NCBI GenBank assembly: GCA_949317995.1
Contig: OX439045.1
Location: 3,930,174-3,994,173 of the forward strand
DNA: 64,000 nucleotides
Direction: 5' to 3'
Origin: Acholoe squamosa
Taxonomy: Eukaryota > Annelida > Polychaeta > Phyllodocida > Polynoidae
The translations under genes and the position numbers were made by a program. A model generated the notes under the pieces. That model made no database searches. It worked only from the letters and a program-made list of their open reading frames with translations, and was not told the DNA's origin. Positions 40,887-52,880 of the stretch are shown piece by piece (the first letter of the stretch is position 1; each line of letters starts with the position of its first letter).

Positions 40887-43880
40887 ATGGTGAAACTGAT
40901 ACGGATCACTACCTGCCACTTGCTGCTTTTAGCTGTGTACTTCAATACTTGTAAATCTGCGACAACAAGGCAGCATGTTTCTGGGAACACCGGTACATCA
41001 ACTGCTAAACAAAGAGCAACTCTGAAACCTTGGAAGAGGGATGTCAGTACTGTAAACACAAGAGAACTCACCCGCACCATGCCATCTTGGCTGAGAGACC
41101 CCAGCACCTTGGCCACAAAATCACACGTACCAGCCATGCAACCCTGGAAGAGACGCCCGAGTGTGAATCATACAGATTGGAACCTGAGATTAGATCATTT
41201 ATTACCTGGTCATTTATTGCAGCAAAGGTGGATGGTCAATGATAGTATGCTGACAGTTAAGGGTTGTCCCTCCATATGTACCTGTGTCTTCATACATGAT
41301 TCAATATTTCAATGCATGAGGTTAGTGGTTAAAGACTGTGAGACAGACCCAACGAGGTACCTTCCCAAACTCTTTGCCTCGCATAGTAATGTGAACAGTC
41401 TTGAGCTGAATTCTTGTCACCTCTCAAAACTGCCACAAGAAATTCTCAAACTCAAAGATTTGTATGGTCTGTATCTTATAAAGAATAATTTTACACGGTT
41501 AAGTGAGTTACATGAGATGCAACACATATGGGTGTTGTGGATAGAAGAAAATGAAGCAGAACTTGTGCTCACAGACATAACAAAATTATCAGATGTAAAA
41601 GGCCTACGTCTTACTGGAAGCAGAATAGCATTGCTCCCAAATGAAATTGGAAACCTGAAAAACCTGATTGCACTCAATGTTAGTCATAATACCTTAAAGT
41701 CTTTACCAAGGGAAATAGAAAACTTGTCACAGCTTCAGAACCTAGATATAAGCTTTAATGAATTCCAGGTACACACAATACCCAAGGAAATAGGGGCTTT
41801 ATCAGAGTTGCAATTGCTTGCAATACTGTCTAACAGATTGGAAACATTACCAACTGCAATTGGGAAATTGACCAAACTAATTTATCTAGTTGTAAACAAT
41901 AATAAAATAAAGGCATTACCAAAAGATGTTCTGGAATTGAAACAACTGCAGATACTTGGCTTAGCAAATAACAGGCTGAGAGAGGTGCCTGCACTGCCAT
42001 ATGGGGAGCTCTCAGAACTCACGCTCGAATACAACATGATTGAAACACTGTCTTGCGAAATATTCGCTTCACATTCATTGACAGTATTAAATCTGGGTTA
42101 CAATGATCTGAAATCATTTTTTTGTATAAAGGTTAATTCACAGTTGACCTATTTGTCCCTTACCCATAATGCTCTGGAAGACCTGTCATGTGAATATTAC
42201 ATGGTGAACCTAAAACACTTAGATCTCAGCTATAACAACATCTTGAAAATCCCCGCGGGCTGTGCACCTTTCGCGTATTGGGGAGCAATGAAGTGGTTAG
42301 ACATAAGCTTCAACAGAATAAGTGCCATCCATTTTAATCAGATTTGTCCAGAGGATTTCCCCAGTGCTTTCAATCACTTAAGTTTCAGGAACAACAGGAT
42401 TAGTACAATAGACACTAAAGGTGCTGTAATACCTCCGTGCTTCAACAAAGGCGCCATTATTGATTTTGCAAACAATAGAATTTCCTACCTTGACTCATGG
42501 TCCTTGTTTATAGCTCAAGCAATTGACATCACAATTGACTTGAGTGGGAATGATTTATCTAATTTTACAAACTCTGCTCGACCTTTCTTTCCAAATTTCA
42601 AATCTGGCACAAGAATTCTGTTGCAACAGAATCGGATTAGACATTTCACTGATGTCTTCAATGGTTGGGATATAATTGTCAATACAACTGCAAGCTTGAA
42701 TACCTTGTTAAGTGATGTGCATTTTGATCTTGGCAGTAACCCATTGGTTTGTGACTGTGTTGATTATGAGGTTTACAAATACATTCAGACTCTGAGAACT
42801 GAACAGTATAAAAACCTATTGTGTCATGAACCACTGAGTCTCAGGGGAAAGAATCCTCAGAAAATTCCTCTTGGAAACTTTGTGTGTGATATTAAATTGA
42901 ACTGTCCAGATGGTTGCAATTGTACCAATGTCCCATACTCACAGAGTATAGATATCATTTGCAGAGAGTATGTTCGCAAAGACATTCCAGAAATTGTGCC
43001 TGACCTTCCAAATGAAAATTTCGGTTATCGTCTTGAAATTTGCAATCAAAATCTACATGAAATTACCTCAGAGCCATACTTGCAGAAGACCTTGGAAATC
43101 CTTCTCAGTAACAATGCCATTACAAAAATCAAAATCAAGTCATCCAAGGCTTTACAAGGGGTAAAGGTTCTGCACCTTGATCACAATAAGCTACAAACAC
43201 TTCCTGATGTTGTGGCTGGAATGACCAATGCCACTGCCGAGGACATACGCCTTGGTGGTAACCCTTGGTTGTGTGATTGTGATGTCCTTACCATGAGGAA
43301 CTGGATCATGTCTAACACCTACATTGTAAAAGATAGTGACAACATCCTATGTCATTCCCCGTCAAATGTGGCTGGGGTAAAGGTGAAGGATGTTGAAAGG
43401 TCCATGGTTTGTCAAGGTGAAAATATGACTGCTGTGTATGTTGTTGCTGCCGTTGCTATTGTGGTTGCTGTGATTTTGACATATTTTGCCATTGTCAACA
43501 TTCGTAAACATGCAAACTGGCGACCAGTAGGTAGTGATGAATGTGAAGGTGAACATAAAGAGTTTGATGTCTTCATGTGTGCTGCTAATGATGATTCAGA
43601 CTTTGTTGAAACCATTCTAATTCCTGAACTAGAGAGACGTGATTACCGGGTCTGCTACCATCGTGAACACTTCTGTGGTGGAAACCCCATCCACGTCAAT
43701 ATGAGTGAAGCTATTGAGAAAAGCAAGAGAACATTGGTCTATTTTACGAATAACTTCAAGAACAGTGAATTCAGCATGTTTGAATTTCATTCTGCTTATA
43801 ATTTAGATATCAGGAACAGGACAAGGCGCTTGGTCACAATTAAGGACCCAGATTTGGATATGAGTAAACTCGATAGGTAA
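40887..43880 (+). CDS. Toll-like receptor, single coding exon, with a stop inside the TIR domain
   Basis: Encodes 997 residues. Residues 1-24 (MVKLIRITTCHLLLLAVYFN...) are a signal peptide. A low-complexity spacer runs to about 125, followed by an N-terminal cysteine cap (CPSICTC, about 127). Leucine-rich repeats follow to about 615. Then come a C-terminal cap (NPLVCDC, about 622), a second N-terminal cap (CPDGCNC, about 673), more repeats and a second C-terminal cap (NPWLCDCDV, about 797). A membrane helix (VVAAVAIVVAVILTYFAIV) lies at about 850-870. The TIR domain starts at EFDVFMCAAND, about 892. This twin-cap layout is the multiple-cysteine-cluster Toll type, which senses ligands or spaetzle-like cytokines outside and signals through TIR adaptors inside. 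A TAA at 43878-43880 ends the frame before TIR box 3. The same frame continues with EMHYFETYSYIRLEDTKFWN and so on to 44001-44003. Likely a pseudogene or null allele, unless the base is a sequencing error. Confidence 0.9.
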   Translation: MVKLIRITTCHLLLLAVYFNTCKSATTRQHVSGNTGTSTAKQRATLKPWKRDVSTVNTRELTRTMPSWLRDPSTLATKSHVPAMQPWKRRPSVNHTDWNLRLDHLLPGHLLQQRWMVNDSMLTVKGCPSICTCVFIHDSIFQCMRLVVKDCETDPTRYLPKLFASHSNVNSLELNSCHLSKLPQEILKLKDLYGLYLIKNNFTRLSELHEMQHIWVLWIEENEAELVLTDITKLSDVKGLRLTGSRIALLPNEIGNLKNLIALNVSHNTLKSLPREIENLSQLQNLDISFNEFQVHTIPKEIGALSELQLLAILSNRLETLPTAIGKLTKLIYLVVNNNKIKALPKDVLELKQLQILGLANNRLREVPALPYGELSELTLEYNMIETLSCEIFASHSLTVLNLGYNDLKSFFCIKVNSQLTYLSLTHNALEDLSCEYYMVNLKHLDLSYNNILKIPAGCAPFAYWGAMKWLDISFNRISAIHFNQICPEDFPSAFNHLSFRNNRISTIDTKGAVIPPCFNKGAIIDFANNRISYLDSWSLFIAQAIDITIDLSGNDLSNFTNSARPFFPNFKSGTRILLQQNRIRHFTDVFNGWDIIVNTTASLNTLLSDVHFDLGSNPLVCDCVDYEVYKYIQTLRTEQYKNLLCHEPLSLRGKNPQKIPLGNFVCDIKLNCPDGCNCTNVPYSQSIDIICREYVRKDIPEIVPDLPNENFGYRLEICNQNLHEITSEPYLQKTLEILLSNNAITKIKIKSSKALQGVKVLHLDHNKLQTLPDVVAGMTNATAEDIRLGGNPWLCDCDVLTMRNWIMSNTYIVKDSDNILCHSPSNVAGVKVKDVERSMVCQGENMTAVYVVAAVAIVVAVILTYFAIVNIRKHANWRPVGSDECEGEHKEFDVFMCAANDDSDFVETILIPELERRDYRVCYHREHFCGGNPIHVNMSEAIEKSKRTLVYFTNNFKNSEFSMFEFHSAYNLDIRNRTRRLVTIKDPDLDMSKLDR

Positions 43881-44003
43881 GAAATGCATTACTTTGAGAC
43901 CTACTCCTATATAAGGCTCGAAGACACCAAGTTCTGGAACAATTTGGCGTATTCACTTGCAAGACAGCGTCTTGGTGCACAGGTCCGACTGCCTCACACA
44001 TAA
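43881..44003 (+). pseudogene. Remainder of the TIR domain after the in-frame stop
   Basis: Forty in-frame codons carry the expected end of a TIR domain, including KFWNNLAYSLARQRLGAQ, where F-W is the conserved box 3 pair. They close with a natural-looking TAA at 44001. A good donor sequence, GATAG|GTAAGAAA, overlaps the stop, but no acceptor would restore this segment in phase. Confidence 0.8.
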
Positions 44004-44188
44004 CTTTTCATCATTCCTCAGCTTTTCAATTGCCAAGTGAAAAAAATGAATGGGAAATATAATATCAAGGGCAATCTAAAATTAAGTTGTTTCTCATCAC
44101 TGCCCTTTTAAAACAGAGAATTTCTGATAAATATTATTATTTTGATATGGTACGATAACTGATTTCTTTTGTATATATGCTTTTCATC

Positions 44189-44194
44189 AATAAA
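44189..44194 (+). terminator. Poly(A) signal of the Toll-like receptor gene
   Basis: AATAAA about 190 bases after the expected end of the TIR domain, in AT-rich sequence. Confidence 0.65.
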
Positions 44195-44517
44195 CAGATT
44201 GTATCCTTTAAAAAGTTAGTTATTCAATGTTATTTTAAGTTCAAACCCAAACTAAATATGCCATGATAATTTGCATACTCAATGCGCTATGTAATGTGTT
44301 ATTGCAATGTGAGGAACACACCACATGTTGGTATGTATACTGTGGGATCTATTAGAGAGGTAAGGTAGAGACTTGTAAAATGTAGGGCAATGTCTAGCCT
44401 ACCATTTCATGCCATTCTAGGCTTACATATTGCTGCACACGTCTGGATCTTAACCTATCTATTGACTCGAAGAGACACGTCTGAGTGAATTATACAGTAG
44501 GTGAGGTATTATGTACA

Positions 44518-44777
44518 CCTGGAGGGTCTTGCCAAATGTTGACGAGAGTGAACTTTATTTAATTTTCTCAGAGAGTACTGAGGCAAACGTCCATGGCCTA
44601 ACTTGTTTTATAGTGTTGACAAACAAATTACCTCTGAATCTATGGAAAACTCGTTTTGAGAAGTGAAAAAACATGCATGTTTTCTCTAAACGATTATCCA
44701 AACAATTATTTAGCACGACAAAAACGTGCACGTTTTCTTTTTTGGTTTACGTCTCTTTTTTGGCAAGACCCTCCTGG
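44518..44777. mobile_element. MITE family G, copy 1
   Basis: CCTGGAGGGTCTTGCCAAAT at the left and TTGGCAAGACCCTCCTGG at the right; inside are ACGTGCACGTTTT-like words shared with the copy at 59306. Confidence 0.85.
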
Positions 44778-44779
44778 TT

Positions 44780-46189
44780 TATGGCACTTCCATAAATGCT
44801 GAATGCAAGATTCTCTTTTTATGCTACAAAGGAATGAACTTCATTTGCCCACCCATCCTAAAGGAGTCTAGACCCATACGTAGTGGGTCACTATTTTGAA
44901 TTCTGCTGGTTCTTCTAAAAGTGGCAAAACATACTGATAAGACATGTTACGGTGGGTATCTTGTCATTGGATAACAACCGCCTCCAGGGACAACCTGGTT
45001 CCATCTTATCAGATCTTATCAGTGCATGTCGCGAAAAACCATCTCTTGTCCCAGTTAGATGGAATATGAGCTCTCACCCTTCCAAATTCACCAAATGCAC
45101 CTATAATTATATGATGATCAACCAATTGTTAAATGGTGACCTAAAAGAGAGATCTGCAGGCAGACCATACAGCAATGACCAAACAGAAAATCCTGATCAG
45201 CAGAGAATGTCGGGCAAGTCTAGACCTGGTTCAAGCACTGTCCTAGATCAAAGTACAGGCACCTGATCAGGTACTCTGGTGTCCTGAGATATAAACCCGC
45301 AGGGTACCATCAAACAGGAAGCAGCAAATCATAGTGGGATACACTATATTCAACTCCCACCATGCCTCACTTTAAGAGGGGGGGGGGAATGGAAATACCA
45401 CTCACTCTTCAAGCATAGGTTTTATTTTCTAGTGTGAAACATGGTTGAAGAGTGACAAGTTCAGGGTCATTCTGGTGGCTACTAGTGCCATAATATGGCT
45501 ATGTCTCACCACTGTGGTGCAATTCTGAATGTGAAGGTTTCCAGACATAACAGTTAAGGAAACAACTTAATTCCATAAGGAATTGAAAGATCAGTATTCC
45601 TGCTGTATTTCTGCACATGTTTCAAGTAAAAATAAACTTTAGATGTCCTCAATAAGGCTGCAATTGCCTATCTGTTCAAGAGTTGAAGGTTTGTGACCGA
45701 TGGTGTCTGACCGGCAGAGTTAAATGTATTCACAGCTACCCTAATTTTATTATTTAACTATCCATGTTAACACTAGTAGATGGAGTTTACCATCATTTAC
45801 ATTATTCATTTACTGAAAACTTGTAATAACATATGCTACGGTTAATCAGGAGGATGGGATTTAATGACAGCCAATCAGAAACCTGCGGTCAGAAACCTTC
45901 ATTTCTGGAGAGTTTATAGCTAGCCAATTGCATCCTAATAGAGGATATTTAAGGTTTAGTTTTACTTGAAACATGTACAGGATAACATGTTCTGTCAGTT
46001 TCTTATGGAAATTCAAAGAATTTCAAAATTCTGTATTTAAGAAAATAGCTTGGTACCTCCCTTTTTTCTTTTCATCTTTCAATTCTATATGATTTAAGCT
46101 ACATATAGACCAAAAATTAGGATTTTCTGATGACTTTCACCAAAGAGACCAACCTTAAAGAAAGGAAAATATCATCTGGCAGCTACATG
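44780..46189. other. Non-coding stretch
   Basis: A 105-codon open frame at 44952-45266 was examined. It has no recognisable domain, signal peptide or splice context, and is not called as a gene. The rest is AT-rich and plain. Confidence 0.5.
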
Positions 46190-47200
46190 TCCACAGCTGC
46201 TCTTTTGTTGAGCATTGAATAAACGGTTCACTTGATGTTTATCACTTGTCATTTGTTATATCTCAACTATACAATCTACCATGAAACCTCACATAGAACA
46301 TGCGGCTTTTACTTTACTTAGAGCCATTAACACCCGAATGGAGGCAGGGAGGTTGGAGGAGGGTTTCAATTAAACCTTTCCCAATGATTTTAAGTGGCGT
46401 TTACTGGGTTCAGGTAGCGCTAAGCCTATGCTTAGACAGCAGAAAATCCAGCAAGTAGAATAAAAGGTGTCATTTTAAATCCAAACACTCAGGATGCGTC
46501 CAGATGCGTGGTGCTTCCTGTACTCCAGGAGTCATGGCATAATGTATTTTTTTTTTATTTCTTTATGGCTGGAGTTCTTTTTTCTTTCAACTCGGATCAT
46601 TCTCTTCATAAAATGAGGCATCCATTATTCAAACCAGACCTAGGTCTTCCCTGAGATATCAGGTAACTTACTGCCATATCCTCCTATTTCCTACTTACAC
46701 CTGAGTCTCACTTTGCAATATCCTGATTAGGAAAGTAAGTTAATTTTATACATATTAAACCAATTAGTCACACAAATTTACTTTATGTGAAATCAGTTCC
46801 TTCATAAAAAGAACCTCTAGTATCATGAGTGGTCCTCCCCTTCTTTAGATCTCATTTATACCTCAATTGTCCAAATTCCTCCACAGGATTTCAGTTAGGC
46901 GAATGTGGCTGAAGGATGTCTCAGTGTAATTAAGTTTGTGTGAATGCCACTAGCGGAAACCTTGCTGATTGAAAAGACCTAGCAGGAACATTCAATTTAA
47001 ACTTAAGTTGTTTGAGTAATTAAATGACCGTCTGATGAGCAGATCAGGGGTGCCAACGTTTTCCTATTTTCCCATTTATGTTGCAGGTAACAATGTGATG
47101 AGATGATAATAAGTACTCAGCTACTCAGTAGGTGTTAAATGGACAGGGTCTTCCACTAAAAGGAACTTGACTGTTCTATGGAAATTTCTCCCTAGTATAG
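46190..47200 (+). repeat. Left arm of an old inverted duplication
   Basis: Pairs as reverse complement with 59750-60665. Matched blocks include GTTCACTTGATGTT, ATGAGGCATCCAT, CCAGACCTAGG, TCTCATTTATACCTCAATTG, AGGATTTCAGTTAGGCGAAT and GATGAGATGATAAT. Divergence is marked, and each arm has private insertions (for example about 46260-46550). Confidence 0.8.
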
Positions 47201-47204
47201 CTAA

Positions 47205-49455
47205 TTCATTCCATATATTATAGTTGTAGAGGCTGTGTCTTGCTGTACCGTATCAAGAGGGAATGCCTTTGAGGAAGGCATGTCTCAAGATGGTATAACT
47301 ATAGACCTCTTCAAATCGTAAGGAGGACATTCACTCCCTAGCATGCTCATGCAATCTTTCAAATAGGCAATGTGGTCTAATTAGAGAAAATCCTTAAATT
47401 GTAGTGGTTGAATTTGAGAGTGCGTGTGCAAAGTAGTTGAATGGAAAAAGACATTTGAGTTTGCAAGAACGGAACAAAGTAATTAAGACAGAAAAATGGC
47501 TCTAGTTTAGTTTTGCAAATAAATTACTCTTTGTCTAAGGTTGCATTACATTTTGATGGATGCCACACAAATACAAGGTCATACACATTAAGCAAGGGTC
47601 TAATTCCTGATCAAGGATTATTGAAATGTTTGCCAAATTGTGTTCTTATTATTTTATATACTGATGAATCAGAAGATATCACCAAGGAGGGTAGAATTTT
47701 ATATTCCTAAAGCTTTAATTAATTGAATTTGATGTAATAATGTAATTATCAAGCTTTCTGTCTGTTCCGCCTTTTCATCTTTTCATCTGAAGGATATCTA
47801 TAATACAAACAGGTCTGACTCAGAGTTATCTCACCAAACCCTGCTTGGTCAGGCCAATTCTAAAACTTCTACCAATGATTTGCATCTATGTTGAGAGTCT
47901 GTTACCTAACAGCTACTAAGTCTTTAACAATGTTGTCCTGCTCAGAAATTGGCTGAGATTGGCTACATAGTGGACACCCATAGGAGCCCCTGTCTACTGG
48001 CTGTCTATGGACGTATAATCATTAATGACGCTATAATGCCTATACCACTGCTTCATAAGGTGATAATGCCTTGAACCTTGCGAATACAACAAAACCCATC
48101 ACACAAGTGATGGCTCATCCCCTTAGTGCAAGAAGCTTGTAACTGACATTCTGGCAAAATTGAGTTTTCTGTTTTAACATTTATCGATCCTTATCTACCT
48201 ACTGTATAATTACTGAAGCCCTGGCTATGTCATATGTGCCTACAGACCCCAGTGCAATTTTGTTGTACAAACCTGGTGTTATAGTAATTAGAACACTTCT
48301 TTCAGCACTGAGCTGCAAAACTTGAAAGATGCAGTCGTTGTTTTCCCTTTTTCGGACATCCCTTCTTATCATGGCTCTCTTTTAATTTACAAAGGTCAAA
48401 CCTGTTTAAGAGGGGCTGAATACGTTTTCAAGTTGTTTATTCCTGGAGGGTATTGCTCCTATGGTAAATAGAGCTGTCAGTATATGCCCTCTTTTCAAAA
48501 CAGGTCATGCTCTGCGTCACCATTCAATTTGCACTCTCCACATTAGTCTAAAAAGTCACCCGCCTTGTTTAAAATAGAGAGAGCTGCACTATCAGGTACC
48601 TACTCGTGTCACACACTCTATACCATACTATACTGACTGACTTCTCCTAACTAGGTACCTACTCAAATCACCCTTTTCTAGCACCGTACTAGCATGACCT
48701 TTTGTGAGCAACACAAGTGAAAAGCTATCACTACATGGGAAGCCAGTTCTGCAGAAGAGGCACTTCTTAGCCATCACTACCTTTTCCTATAGGACAAACA
48801 CCCTCCTGATGTCTGCTCGTCAAATCATAGTCATCACATTAAGTGGGAACAGGTGGTACAGCTAAGTGTTGTTTATATACTATATTCATACTATTCTTAT
48901 TCTAAATGCCAAGGACACACGACTGGTTAATATCGAGGGCCCCGCCCACTGACCTTTTCGCTCCAATATCCCCTCCTGCTATATCAGCATATTAGTCTAA
49001 TGAAGAGACGCTTGCTCAAAGCTTTCAGCGTTTTACCCCACCCACTAAGCTCTTATATTTTAGGACCTCATCAGTTGTGCCTTAGACTAAAGGATGGCTA
49101 TACAGGGCTCAAGGTACTTCATTGAAGAGGCGAAAGGCGAAAAGTTTGCTGAATCCAGCGTGATACAGGCAGCTTTTGCTTTGCCTTCCCACAAGAATTA
49201 TTATTAGGCGTAAAGATGTTGTGTTCAGGTAACAGGGTCGAACACAATAAGTGTAGGTAGGTAGACAAATTCTTTTTATTTTGGAGAATCATTTTAAGCC
49301 GTAAATCTTCGCGCCTATGTGGCATCAATTTGATGGGCAAACCTTCCCCTTTTATGATAAGTGCAAAGAAATTTGATCTTTTTCCCAATAGACTGATTCA
49401 AAAGTTAGGTTGGGTACCATTACCTGAACATAGCAAGGCCTAATGACTGGCTAGA
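47205..49455. other. Non-coding stretch
   Basis: No gene or element ends recognised. Confidence 0.45.
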
Positions 49456-49460
49456 TCCTA

Positions 49461-49803
49461 ATTTTATTTTATGTGAATAACTTCTTCCCGTAGAGATAGC
49501 ATTGCGCGGCCGATCGCCACACCCCCAGTGGCGTAACGTGTGTCGATCCACCACAGCGGCAGATCCAGTACTGCAGCCTCGTTCTGGGTGCATGTAAACA
49601 TTCAAAATGGCGATGGGCGCTCGTGCAGTGAAGTACGGTAACGGATTTTGCTAATTTTCAGTTAATTAAAGACTCTAAAAACATAAAATAAATATAGAAC
49701 TAAACTCCCCTGATGTCCTCGGTGGCCGATCCACCCCTCGGGGGGGGTCTCCCCCTCGTGGTGGATCGGCCACCTCGTACACCACGGTCGTTTAGTTCTA
49801 TCT
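49461..49803 (-). mobile_element. MITE family F, copy 2
   Basis: Reverse complement of the copy at 58141 over its full length. Shared blocks are TTATTCACATAAAATAAA, GTTACGCCACTGGGGGTGTG, TACATGCACCCAGAACGAGG, and a terminal hairpin built on GAACTAAAC / GTTTAGTTC with the GGTGGATCGGCCAC core. Confidence 0.85.
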
Positions 49804-49805
49804 AT

Positions 49806-52628
49806 GTGGCTAATGGGGAAAAGTTAGATTTAGATCCCCTGCTGCCTTTGACTCCATGGTATTGCTGTTTCCTCAGGTAGTAGCTGCTCTTCTATAATAT
49901 AACCCTTCTGTAGTTGACAACTGTTTACATATATTGATACCTTCAAATGGATGAGGAGGTCATCAGATGAAACATGTAAAGGAATGCTTTGACCATTCAT
50001 AACTTCTGATAAAGTTCCCCAATGAACTTCAGTTACCACCCAGTGCTTGGGGCAATACCAGTAAAAAGGACAGGGAAGCACACTGTATAAAAAAACTGTC
50101 ATTGAAATAATGATGGAGACCTCATCTCAAATTTCCAGAGATCCATTGTTATTTTCACAGAGACTCCTTGTACTTTTGTGTATCACCATACTGCCACCTT
50201 GTGACTGCTTAAAACACATGGTATATGAGTAGACTGTCTTTTGAGAGCATATGTGTCTATCTGAATATCCCACAACTAATTGCTCACAACTCACAAGCAT
50301 CAAGACTGCATTCATACACAACTATATCTACTTACAAGGGAATAGAAACTGAAATTTAGTATTCATCTAGTTTATTTAATGGATATAGAAAGGTACAAAA
50401 GAGGTTTTTTCAACTGTGGGTTAATACTCAGAACTGAGTGCTATAACTCTAATTGAGGATCACTATGAATCTTGCATTTCTTATAAGAAATATTTCAAAA
50501 GTAGGTTTAAGTGACATTCAAATGCAATTTGACAATGGTTTCATGAAATTTGTGTATGTTTAACAGCTCATGAAATACAGATAGGGTTTCTTTCTCCTTG
50601 AGAGTGTGGGGAATGATCACCACCATGAAATAAATGGTCAAAACATGGTCTTGGAATGTGATATATAATGAATAGAGGCACGACACGAAGCGGAGTGCCT
50701 TTATTACACATTGCCTCTATTACACATTGCCTTTATATCATGGTTTTCACCCTTAATTCTAAGTATTTACCTTTAAAATTGATGATTTGAAGGCTAAATT
50801 TCTTCAAAATGGCCATAATATGATGAAACATATCAAGACTGCTAAGCATTTCGAGAAGACAGTTAATTCATTTACTACACACCAGAGGGTGCCATAGGTA
50901 GTGTTGACGGAATGGCGAAGACGCACGGTTACTCGTCCGCTTCGAAAGTTTACGATTTATTTCTATTAAATTCAGCCATAATAACAAGGAATCTACCCAA
51001 CCGGGAATTAGAATAATGTATCAAGGATGTTCTGTCCAAACCACGTTGTCTCATTTAATAGATATGCTTCACAAATGGAGGAAATATTTTCGCCGAAAGT
51101 CGCTGTCAAGGTATGTCCGGTCCACTGTCATTTTGTGATGCCTCTATCTCACTTTAGAGGGGGCACTGCTATCCAGTTTGAACACCCAAAATTATTCCAA
51201 AACTCGATAACCATGATATAAACATGGATACAGGTCACAATATAATACAGACTCTTCACAAATAGCCCTTGTATTTGTAATGACATCAGGCCTGCCTCCA
51301 GTAGAAGATTTAGTGTGTGCTGACACGCTATATGTCACATTTCACAGCAAAGGTCATGTGACCCATAAAAAACAACAATCCCATAAAATAATAGTGTGAC
51401 TTGTATATATACAACCAACAAAAAGTCTAAGATCTACTTCAGCATTACGTGACCAATGCCATTTTGGAGTAAGGTTTCATCAGTGGGAAAAACTCCCTCC
51501 TTAATGGTAAGGCCACAAACCAGTAACATGACTTGAAAGGGTAGGTAGGTAGGTTCGGTAGGTCAGATTTCTTTTTTTTAAATCCTTTTTTACATTTACA
51601 TAGGGCACATGTCAATGGATGTATCAAATTCTTTGATGTCATTGTAAAATAATGATGGTAAAATGACAACTGTGAGAGAGGGGAAGAACACAAAAATGGT
51701 ACAGGAAAAATCCTCAAAAAGTAATGAAAAAAATGAGGTCTCAGCTCCTTATACCTGGTAACTACCACACAGATTAAAGGTGTGTAGCAGGCCATCACTC
51801 ACAAAGAACACTAATGCTGACCCACAAACCAAAGGCCTTTTATTCTAAGCTCAAGAAAGATTCATGAAAAACTTGCCTTTTTATTCCATACATTTTCTTA
51901 AATATTTTCCAATGGATAAATGATAATGGCAAAATTTGTAGAATTTCACAGTCTCTGCAGTCTGCCATAGTTAGTTTTTAAAGAATCTCCAAAGTCCTCT
52001 CTTCATTGCCGCATTGCCGAGGCCAGTACAGTGTTTCATTTCTGTACACACAAGAAGCAATCTTTTAATAACTCTCTATTGGCAAGATATGTGAGGTACA
52101 ACTATAGTGGTCTTACTTAATGGCAGTACATATTATGGCCACAGTGTAAAAGGTAACTGTTGAATCTACCAGGGATCCTGATAAAACTGAACAGTGAACG
52201 ACCATAATTGTACTACAGTGAACCAGTGTAGTTTCCACAACAAGCTCCAGGTGGCATTGATATAAGAAATCTCTGAAAATAAGGACAAGACCAACTTTTG
52301 GCCAAGAATTTCATCTTATCGACATTTTTTTTTTTTTTAGAGTGTAGACTTGGGGGCATGATGAAGACACGCTAAGGTGATTAATCCCTTTAACTGTAAA
52401 TTTAACTAGGGAAATTAACCTAATGTACAGCACTGAGAGAATTTATGTCTATCAAACGCCAGGGACATCGTTTAAATATTAGAAAATCATTTTACTTTTA
52501 ACAGAGAACTGTTAACACTTAAATCCTTATATATTATGCTAAAAGGATTTTACTTATTGGTAACTTGAGTCTATTAGAAATGCTGTCAATGTTTGTAGCC
52601 TTTTCAAATGGAGATAATGACCAGTACT
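49806..52628. other. Non-coding stretch with unnamed repeats
   Basis: 51235-51375 is the reverse complement of 61372-61495 (GTGTGCTGACACGCTAT; AATGACATCAGGCCTGCCTC). A second inverted pair, TATCATGGTTTT / AACCATGATATA, encloses about 50742-51220. No coding sequence is convincing. Confidence 0.55.
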
Positions 52629-52880
52629 TAACCCATTTAGGGCCGCTAATTCATTAATGCCCTTTGGTCGTCATGATGCACCAATGAAGTACTAGCAAGG
52701 CTGGTCACCAGAACTTCATTGGAGCATCATGCCGTCCCACCGAAAGTATATGTACCAACCCTGTAGGGTCGACATGATGCACCGATGAAGTGCTGGTGAG
52801 CAGTCGCGCCAGCACTTCATTGGTGTATTATAATGACCAATGGGCATGGTGCATTAATGCATCAGCGGCCCTTAAAGGGT
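52629..52880. mobile_element. MITE family A copy
   Basis: TTAACCCATTTAGGGCCGCT to GCGGCCCTTAAAGGGTTAAG with two GAAGTGCTGG hairpins; one of the most complete members. Confidence 0.88.

Noticed and set aside
44952-45266. 105-codon plus-strand frame starting LSLDNNRLQGQPG
   Set aside because: Despite an LRR-like start there is no repeat, signal peptide or splice context; likely chance.
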